20,318 bases of DNA from Gammaproteobacteria bacterium (GTDB lineage: Bacteria > Pseudomonadota > Gammaproteobacteria > Thiohalomonadales > Thiohalomonadaceae). Position 1 is the stretch's first letter. Every line of letters begins with the position of its first letter. The stretch is from NCBI GenBank assembly GCA_026193675.1, contig JAPHSO010000295.1, positions 1-20,318 of the forward strand, given 5' to 3'. Below are positions 16,012-20,318 of this stretch, in pieces. The notes beneath the pieces were generated by a model that made no database searches, was not told where the DNA came from, and saw nothing but the letters and a program-made list of their open reading frames with translations. The position numbers and the translations under genes are program-made.

Positions 16012-16979
16012 TGGCTACAACAGTGACCCTCTCTGGTATGTACCGGCGTCAACAGGGCGTTGCTCTGATCACCGCAATGCTGGTGGTTACGCTGGCAACA
16101 ATTCTTGCGGTCGGTATGATCTCACGTCAGCAATTTGATATTCGCCGTACCGGAAATCTACAGCAGTTGGAGCAGGCGTTGCTCTACCATATGGCTGTTG
16201 AAGATCATGCCACACCACTCCTGCAAAAATACTGGGATGAGATTGAGTTTGTGAGTCGAGAAAGTTTCGAGGCCTACACCGCTCTGTCCCCTATCGGCTA
16301 TCAGGAGGATATCGAGGGCGGCACGATTAGTGTGTCACTTACATTAGAGCAGCAGGGACGTTTCAATATCAATAATCTGGTCAAACAGGGCAAGGCTGAT
16401 GAAAAGCGTGTGGCACAGTTTCGGCGATTGATGAATGTGCTAGAGATTGAAGCGGTTCCGGTAGATGCAATTATCGATTGGCTCGATGCCGATCAAGAGG
16501 TGACCTATCCCGATGGTGCGGAAGATGGAGACTACCTGGGATATGAGATACCCTATCGGAGTGCCAATCGAGCGATGGTTGATCGTAGTGAGTTGATGCT
16601 GGTGAAGGGTGTTGAACGTGAGATGTATGAGAAGTTGTTGCCACATATCAGCGTATTGCCAGAAGGGAGTAAAATGAATGTGAACTGGATGGATAGCAAT
16701 CAGCTCATGGCGCTGGATGCAGAGATAACACAAGGTGATGCTGAATCATTAATCTCCGTTCGGGATGGCAAATCATTTGAGAGCGTTCAAGATTTTATAA
16801 AACAGGATGCATTGGCTGGCAGAACCATCGATGAGGATGGATTAACCGTGAGTAATGATTACTTTATGCTGCACACAACAGTAGAGATAGATCGCCTGCA
16901 GCAGAGATACCTCTCTCTGCTCAAGAAGGGAGAAAATAACAAAATGAGCACCATAAAACGTAGCAGGGAGCTCTATTGA
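16011..16979 (+). CDS. gspK: Minor pseudopilin GspK (tip protein)
   Basis: A 322-residue protein, the largest pseudopilin, capping the pseudopilus tip. The N-terminus has an RRQQG leader end followed by VALITAMLVVTLATILAVGMI. The +5 position is Thr, not Glu, which is normal for GspK and marks it as the tip. QQGRFNINNL and IIDWLDADQE... DYLGYEIPYRSANRAMVDRSEL are the typical GspK alpha-domain signatures. ATG at 16011 was preferred over GTG at 16008; another ATG at position 10 (MYRRQQG) would give a shorter leader. It overlaps gspJ by one base and gspL by one base. Confidence 0.93.
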   Translation: MATTVTLSGMYRRQQGVALITAMLVVTLATILAVGMISRQQFDIRRTGNLQQLEQALLYHMAVEDHATPLLQKYWDEIEFVSRESFEAYTALSPIGYQEDIEGGTISVSLTLEQQGRFNINNLVKQGKADEKRVAQFRRLMNVLEIEAVPVDAIIDWLDADQEVTYPDGAEDGDYLGYEIPYRSANRAMVDRSELMLVKGVEREMYEKLLPHISVLPEGSKMNVNWMDSNQLMALDAEITQGDAESLISVRDGKSFESVQDFIKQDALAGRTIDEDGLTVSNDYFMLHTTVEIDRLQQRYLSLLKKGENNKMSTIKRSRELY

Positions 16980-18205
16980 TGGCTGTCGCAACACTCTATC
17001 TCTACTGGGGTAAGAGTAGCCCCGAACTCTTTCGCTGGTTTGTCTCACAAGATGGATCAACCACTCAGTCGGGAGAGTCATCCCTGCAACGGTTGGCCGA
17101 TCAATACAGTGCGCTGCAGACCACACTGCTGGTGCCGACAGAAGATCTGCTGATCACTGACGTCACAATACCAACAAACAGATCTCAGAAAGTGCGTCAG
17201 GCGGTTCCCTATGCGTTGGAAGAGCAGCTGATAGATGACGTGGAGCTGCTTCACTATGCGATTGGCTCTTTGAATGATGATGGTTCCAGAACGGTTATAG
17301 CCGTTAAGCGAACCAAAATGGTTGAGTGGCTACAATCCTTTGATGATTCCGGGCTGCGTCTAACCCATCTGTTACCCGATCTCTTCAGCCTGCCTCAAGT
17401 AGAAAATGGCTGGACCCTGCATGTTGAAAACGAACGAGCCCTTCTAAGAACCGGAGAGCAACAGGGATATGCCCTACCGATTGATGGCTTAAATGATCTG
17501 ATCAATAGTGAACTCGCTTCATTGAATCGGGATAGTGGTACAGCGCCCGATAAAATTGTGCTGATCGATTGTCGTAGTGAAGGGGCTCAAAATAGTGAAC
17601 TGCTATTTGAACTGCCGGTTGAGTCTCTGCCTTGTCTAGAGAAGGGTGGTGAACAAATTGCCAATTCACTAAACAGTGCGCCGGCACTAAATCTATTGCA
17701 GGGCGATTTTAGTCGTAGTGTTCAAATCTGGCGTCACCTAAAGCCGTGGCGAGCTGCCGCTGCCATGGTTTTGTCGGTCATGCTGTTACAGGGTGTTAGC
17801 TCAATGATCGAGCTGCAACGTCTAGAGACAGTTGATGCTCAACTTCAGGCCGATATTGAAAATCTCTATCGTGATACCTTCCCCAACGCACGAAAGATCA
17901 TCAATCCCCGATTGCAGATGGAGCAGAAGCTCAAGGCGCTGTCGGGTCAAAATGGTGAAGGGAGCTTTAGCCGGTTGGTTATTGCAACCGCACCGATTGT
18001 CGCCTCAGTCGATGGCAGTCAGATCGACGTGATGCGTTACAAGCAGAATAGTCTTGAGCTGGATATAGCGCTGAAAGATCTCCCTTCGCTTGATCAGCTC
18101 AAAGAACAGCTCAATAAAAAAGGTCTCACCTCAACGATTAAAAATGCCTCGTCAACAGGTGACAGGGTGACCGGACGCATCACCGTTAGTGGGGGCGCAT
18201 CATGA
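16979..18205 (+). CDS. gspL: Type II secretion platform protein GspL
   Basis: Bitopic inner-membrane protein that recruits the GspE ATPase through its actin-like cytoplasmic domain. The 408 residues divide into a cytoplasmic part at 1-255 (LLVPTEDLLITDVTIP and AVPYALEEQLIDDVELLHYA are strong GspL signatures), the NLLQGDF motif (238-244) just before the membrane, one transmembrane helix at about 258-276, then a periplasmic ferredoxin-like domain from about 320 onward. The ATG at 16979 overlaps the gspK TGA by one base; TTG at 16976 is in frame but less likely. The last four bases overlap gspM. Confidence 0.94.
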   Translation: MAVATLYLYWGKSSPELFRWFVSQDGSTTQSGESSLQRLADQYSALQTTLLVPTEDLLITDVTIPTNRSQKVRQAVPYALEEQLIDDVELLHYAIGSLNDDGSRTVIAVKRTKMVEWLQSFDDSGLRLTHLLPDLFSLPQVENGWTLHVENERALLRTGEQQGYALPIDGLNDLINSELASLNRDSGTAPDKIVLIDCRSEGAQNSELLFELPVESLPCLEKGGEQIANSLNSAPALNLLQGDFSRSVQIWRHLKPWRAAAAMVLSVMLLQGVSSMIELQRLETVDAQLQADIENLYRDTFPNARKIINPRLQMEQKLKALSGQNGEGSFSRLVIATAPIVASVDGSQIDVMRYKQNSLELDIALKDLPSLDQLKEQLNKKGLTSTIKNASSTGDRVTGRITVSGGAS

Positions 18206-18672
18206 GAAATTATTGGGACAACCTGCAATCAAGGGAGCAACTGATTGTCGCCTTTGCAATGATTGCGCTGCTGATCACTGTGATCTTCCTATCCGTTGTT
18301 GAACCTCACCTGGAAAGAAAAGGGCAGCTACAGAGAGATGTTCAGATCAAGCAGGAGAATCTGAACTGGATGCGCATAAAGGCACCGCTATTTAAGGGAG
18401 AGAAAAAGAGCATAAGCCGTACAGGACAATCACTGATGAGTGCCATCGATCAATCTGCGCGAGAGGATGGTCTCAATAGTGCGATTAAAAAGATTCAGCC
18501 TGAAGGTAAGCGAGTTCGTGTGCAATTTGAACAGGTTGTGTTTGATCGCATGATTAACTGGTTATCAAAAATTGAGCAGCAGTTCGGTTATCAGGTCGAA
18601 GGATTAGTTGTAGAGCGTGATGATAAGGTGGGATTGGTTAACGCCAGAGTTGTGATAGGTGAGGGAAGTTGA
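18202..18672 (+). CDS. gspM: Type II secretion platform protein GspM
   Basis: A 156-residue bitopic inner-membrane protein that pairs with GspL and stabilises the platform. The N-terminus NYWDNLQSREQLIVAFAMIALL is the classic GspM opening ('W..l..RE...v....'), with one transmembrane helix at about 14-33. A periplasmic coiled stretch follows, then a C-terminal ferredoxin-like domain (VRVQFEQVVFDRMINWLSKIEQQFGYQVEGLVVER). It overlaps gspL by 4 nt (ATGA) and gspN by 4 nt. Confidence 0.92.
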   Translation: MRNYWDNLQSREQLIVAFAMIALLITVIFLSVVEPHLERKGQLQRDVQIKQENLNWMRIKAPLFKGEKKSISRTGQSLMSAIDQSAREDGLNSAIKKIQPEGKRVRVQFEQVVFDRMINWLSKIEQQFGYQVEGLVVERDDKVGLVNARVVIGEGS

Positions 18673-19436
18673 AAAAGGGTATTCGTTGGGGAGGAATTTT
18701 TGTTGTTATCTATATCCTCGCTCTACTCATTCAGCTACCGGCTAAATTTAGCTATGAGAAAATTGTTCCTGCAGTCGGTATTGTACCGAATCCTAATCTA
18801 ACGGTTCAGAGCATTTCGGGAACCCTCTGGAGGGGTGAGGTTGCTGATCTGCAATACCGACAACAGCCGTTAGGCCTACTAAAGTGGAACCTGAATCTTC
18901 TACCGCTATTGATCGGTGAGCTGAGTAGTTCATGGTCCGTTGAACATGCAGCTGGCCTGCTCCAAGGTGATGTATCAGTTGATGGTGAAATTATCACACT
19001 GAATGAACTGCAGGGAAAACTACATCCTTCAATGCTGTTACCTCTTTTTCCATTTACCCCCTTTACTGTCGACGGGATGTTAACGATTGATATGAAAAAG
19101 CTGCAGCTAACGGGGAATCGTCCATCGCTGCTATTGGGTAAAGTTGAGTGGCAACAGGCTCAGGTGACCATGACAGAACCACTCGATTTGGGAAACGTTG
19201 ACCTGATCTTTGATACCAATCAGGAAAATGGTGAGATCACCGGCCAGGTTACAAATCTGGAAGGAGCACTCGAAATCAGTTCGAAAATCATAATACAGGC
19301 TGATGGAAGCTACCAGATTGAAACCAGCCTTAAACCGCGCAATAGCAGAGATCAACAACTGACCAATATGTTATCGATTTTGGGAAAGCCTGATCGAAGC
19401 GGAGTGATTCGTTTCAGTCAAAATGGAAAAATTTAA
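18669..19436 (+). CDS. gspN: Type II secretion protein GspN
   Basis: A 255-residue, last gene of the operon. GspN is an inner-membrane-anchored accessory component, dispensable in several characterised systems. One hydrophobic helix lies at about 7-23 (GIFVVIYILALLIQLPA). The family landmarks then follow: the SISGTLWRGEVADLQY segment, LLKWNLNLLPLLIGELSS, and the C-terminal IRFSQNGKI. Most of the rest is beta-rich and periplasmic. The start is TTG at 18669, overlapping the gspM stop as TTGA, with GAGG a few bases upstream (GTGAGGGAAG). No other ATG precedes the membrane helix. No clear intrinsic terminator follows the stop. Confidence 0.9.
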   Translation: MKKGIRWGGIFVVIYILALLIQLPAKFSYEKIVPAVGIVPNPNLTVQSISGTLWRGEVADLQYRQQPLGLLKWNLNLLPLLIGELSSSWSVEHAAGLLQGDVSVDGEIITLNELQGKLHPSMLLPLFPFTPFTVDGMLTIDMKKLQLTGNRPSLLLGKVEWQQAQVTMTEPLDLGNVDLIFDTNQENGEITGQVTNLEGALEISSKIIIQADGSYQIETSLKPRNSRDQQLTNMLSILGKPDRSGVIRFSQNGKI

Positions 19437-19617
19437 AAACTGAGATAAGGGATTTCTATCTTAAGCAGTGGATATCTGCGATCTTTCTATTGGGAAAGTT
19501 AATGGATGCTGTTGATAGCGTCAGCAAGCGGCCAGTAGCGGAAGCTAGACACTGCGACCATTTGAGACCGGTAAGTACGCAACAGCAGACATTCTAACGG
19601 GTCCCGATTTGCTTAAT
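19437..19617. other. Non-coding stretch after gspN, nothing recognised
   Basis: No gene, tRNA or strong terminator is seen here. Only weak stems occur, such as AGATA/TATCT near 19440-19465. The stretch includes ACAGCAGACATTC (19582-19594), which is almost the reverse complement of a sequence just after the attC site. It marks the change from the gsp operon to the accessory region and may hold the left boundary of the cassette, but no attI or GTTRRRY core could be identified. Confidence 0.5.
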
Positions 19618-19646
19618 TTGATAATGAGACCCCATCAGGCTAGTAT
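19618..19646 (+). promoter_or_regulatory. Candidate sigma70 promoter for the cassette gene
   Basis: TTGATA (19618-19623), 17-nt spacer, TAGTAT (19641-19646). The -35 matches 5 of 6 and the -10 matches 4 of 6 with ideal spacing. It gives a leader of about 100 nt before the 103-residue gene. A promoter of its own is notable because most integron cassettes rely on an upstream Pc promoter. Confidence 0.5.
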
Positions 19647-19667
19647 CCATATAAAACAGGGGGTTAC

Positions 19668-19733
19668 ATGGATGTATTAAAAATCACTAATTTAGCTATA
19701 CGGACCCGAAGGGGTCCGTATAGTAACTGTTAA
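19668..19733 (+). CDS. Possible 21-codon leader ORF
   Basis: ATG at 19668 is preceded by AGGGGG ending 4 nt upstream, a plausible ribosome site. The frame encodes MDVLKITNLAI followed by RTRRGPYSNC and a TAA stop, ending 17 nt before the next gene. Its codons run through both arms of the perfect inverted repeat at 19696-19723, including CGG and the adjacent pair CGA-AGG. Translation could therefore open or close that hairpin. It may equally be a chance short frame. Confidence 0.25.
   Translation: MDVLKITNLAIRTRRGPYSNC
19696..19723. repeat. Perfect 12-bp inverted repeat in the cassette-gene leader
   Basis: CTATACGGACCC, loop GAAG, GGGTCCGTATAG: a perfect 12-bp stem with a tetraloop, ending 27 nt before the ATG at 19751. 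No T-run follows, so an intrinsic terminator is unlikely. A leader-RNA hairpin controlling translation or stability, or a dimeric operator, are the options. Confidence 0.7.
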
Positions 19734-19750
19734 AATTACTAGGAGAGAAA

Positions 19751-20062
19751 ATGAAGTTCATAGTGACGGGAATACTTATTGCTTTGGTTAGTCAAACAGC
19801 GCTTTCGGCCGCTTGGATGAATGGAAATAAAGTTCAAGAGGTTGCTATTAAATACGGAAATGGATGTGTCACGTTGACCAATGGTGAGGTAGTCAAGTTA
19901 GATTTAACAACCGATGTTGGTAAGGCTGAGTTCTCGCTAGCGTTGGCTGCTAAGACATCTGGTAAAGAGTTAGATGTATATCAAAACGATCAAGCTTTTG
20001 TTGGAGGTTGTGATTCTGGTGATACAGTAAAGCCTCATTCGATGCTTCGAGTCGATAATTAA
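19751..20062 (+). CDS. Small Sec-exported protein of unknown function, integron cassette gene
   Basis: A 103-residue precursor. An N-terminal signal peptide (basic Lys2, hydrophobic core FIVTGILIALV, likely cleavage after ALS at 17-19) leaves a mature protein of about 84 residues in the periplasm or outside. The mature part has just two cysteines, C39 (GNGCVTL) and C87 (VGGCDSG), suited to one disulfide. Predicted order is strand (VQEVAIKYG), strand (CVTLTNG), strand (VVKLDLT), a helix (GKAEFSLALAAKTSGK), strand (LDVYQND), a GGCDSG turn and a C-terminal strand after KPHSM. This could be a small OB-like fold, but no named family is recognised. GGAG lies 5 nt before the ATG. The stop is 2 nt before the attC site, the normal cassette arrangement. 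Base composition is visibly more A+T rich than the gsp genes, consistent with acquisition. Confidence 0.85.
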   Translation: MKFIVTGILIALVSQTALSAAWMNGNKVQEVAIKYGNGCVTLTNGEVVKLDLTTDVGKAEFSLALAAKTSGKELDVYQNDQAFVGGCDSGDTVKPHSMLRVDN

Positions 20063-20063
20063 A

Positions 20064-20153
20064 ATTTAACAATCAGCTGCATGACGACGTCTTAAAGCTG
20101 TGGCCAAAAAAGCAGGCCACAACTTTATGCCGCGCATGAGCTGGGCGTTGAAT
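20064..20153 (+). mobile_element. Integron attC recombination site
   Basis: A 90-bp imperfect inverted repeat. R'' is ATTTAAC (20064-20070, RYYYAAC) and R' is GTTGAAT (20147-20153, GTTRRRY); they pair at six of seven positions. Inside, CAGCT (20074-20078) and CATG (20080-20083) pair with AGCTG (20139-20143) and CATG (20135-20138), leaving G20079 unpaired, as expected for an attC L'' arm. The apical part pairs AAAG (20094-20097) with CTTT (20123-20126) and TGTGGCC (20099-20105) with GGCCACA (20115-20121), around loop AAAAAAGCA. AAC-AAT and GGGC-GTT at the cores match the look of known attC sites. Integrase would exchange between G20147 and T20148. Site length is within the known range (about 57-141 bp). 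Confidence 0.88.
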
Positions 20154-20318
20154 GTCCGCTGTGGAGGAGGCTGCAGACTCTCAGTTAGCCATGGGCTAAT
20201 GTCGCCTTTGGTCGCACATCGGAATTAGTCTCGTGCTAACGGATTATTCGGGCGGAGCCCTCACCCCTTCGGGGTCGTTGTCGCAAAGCTCCAACGTTCC
20301 TCCTCCCTTTGGTCGGAG
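20154..20318. other. Hairpin-rich stretch after attC, no gene recognised
   Basis: If the array continues, this is the start of the next cassette. Perfect small inverted repeats are TTAGCC-ATG-GGCTAA (20185-20199), GGGC-GGA-GCCC (20250-20260) and ACCCC-TTC-GGGGT (20263-20275). CTTTGGTCG occurs twice (20206-20214 and 20307-20315). No open frame of convincing length or ribosome site is present on either strand before the window ends. The density of stems suggests a structured RNA or a repeat element. Confidence 0.5.

Noticed and set aside
19663..19670. GTTACAT as a possible attI or upstream attC core
   Set aside because: The fifth base is C, so it fails GTTRRRY, and no complementary L arms lie upstream.
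20094..20126. Hairpin TGTGGCC/GGCCACA that looks like a rho-independent terminator for the 103-residue gene
   Set aside because: It is the apical stem of the attC element and has no proper U-tract. A terminator effect is possible, but the recombination-site reading explains the whole 90 bp.
20234..20318. Possible second attC starting at TGCTAAC
   Set aside because: The core does not fit RYYYAAC (first base T) and no GTTRRRY partner occurs before the window ends.
1..20318. tRNA, rRNA, CRISPR arrays, insertion sequences
   Set aside because: No clover-leaf-like sequence, rRNA segment, regularly spaced repeat or transposase was seen on either strand.

Overview
The window looks like a piece of a gammaproteobacterial chromosome. 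An E. coli-like ABC-F ATPase (YbiT), a Rho-binding antiterminator (Rof/YaeO family), a C-terminal-J 'DnaJ-related' protein and a type II secretion operon in the order gspC-D-E-F-G-H-I-J-K-L-M-N all fit an environmental, possibly aquatic, gammaproteobacterium. No genus can be named from the sequence alone.

Layout. 1-1215 (minus): the first 405 codons of ybiT, running off the left edge. 1374-1601 (plus): rof-like gene, divergent from ybiT. 1663-3125 (minus): a J-domain protein preceded by a start-codon hairpin, a two-helix membrane protein of unknown function, and a 73-residue metal-binding-domain-like protein with no cysteine pair. The last two probably share a promoter at 3182-3210. 3305-8133 (minus): a tight three-gene signalling operon, transcribed HDOD protein -> GAF-PAS-GGDEF diguanylate cyclase -> membrane PAS-GGDEF-EAL protein. 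8339-19436 (plus): the type II secretion operon, divergent from the signalling operon across about 205 bp. It has short gaps or 1-4 nt overlaps almost throughout. Prepilin peptidase (GspO/PilD) and pilotin are not in the window.

19437-20318: an accessory region that is visibly more A+T rich at first. It contains a sigma70-like promoter, a leader with a perfect 12-bp inverted repeat and a possible 21-codon leader ORF, and a gene for a small Sec-exported protein with two cysteines. Starting 2 nt after that gene's stop codon is a 90-bp element with every hallmark of an integron attC site (RYYYAAC ... GTTRRRY, complementary L arms with one unpaired base, apical stem-loop). The last gene is therefore best read as an integron gene cassette, although no integrase is visible. 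The final 165 bp carry several small hairpins and no convincing gene.

How the genes may work together: the secretion operon encodes the secretin (D), clamp (C), ATPase (E), platform (F, L, M, N) and pseudopilus (G-K) that move folded periplasmic proteins across the outer membrane. The divergent c-di-GMP operon could tie surface or biofilm lifestyle to secretion, but that link is inferred from position only. The strongest unexpected signal is the attC-marked cassette with its own promoter and structured leader next to gspN.
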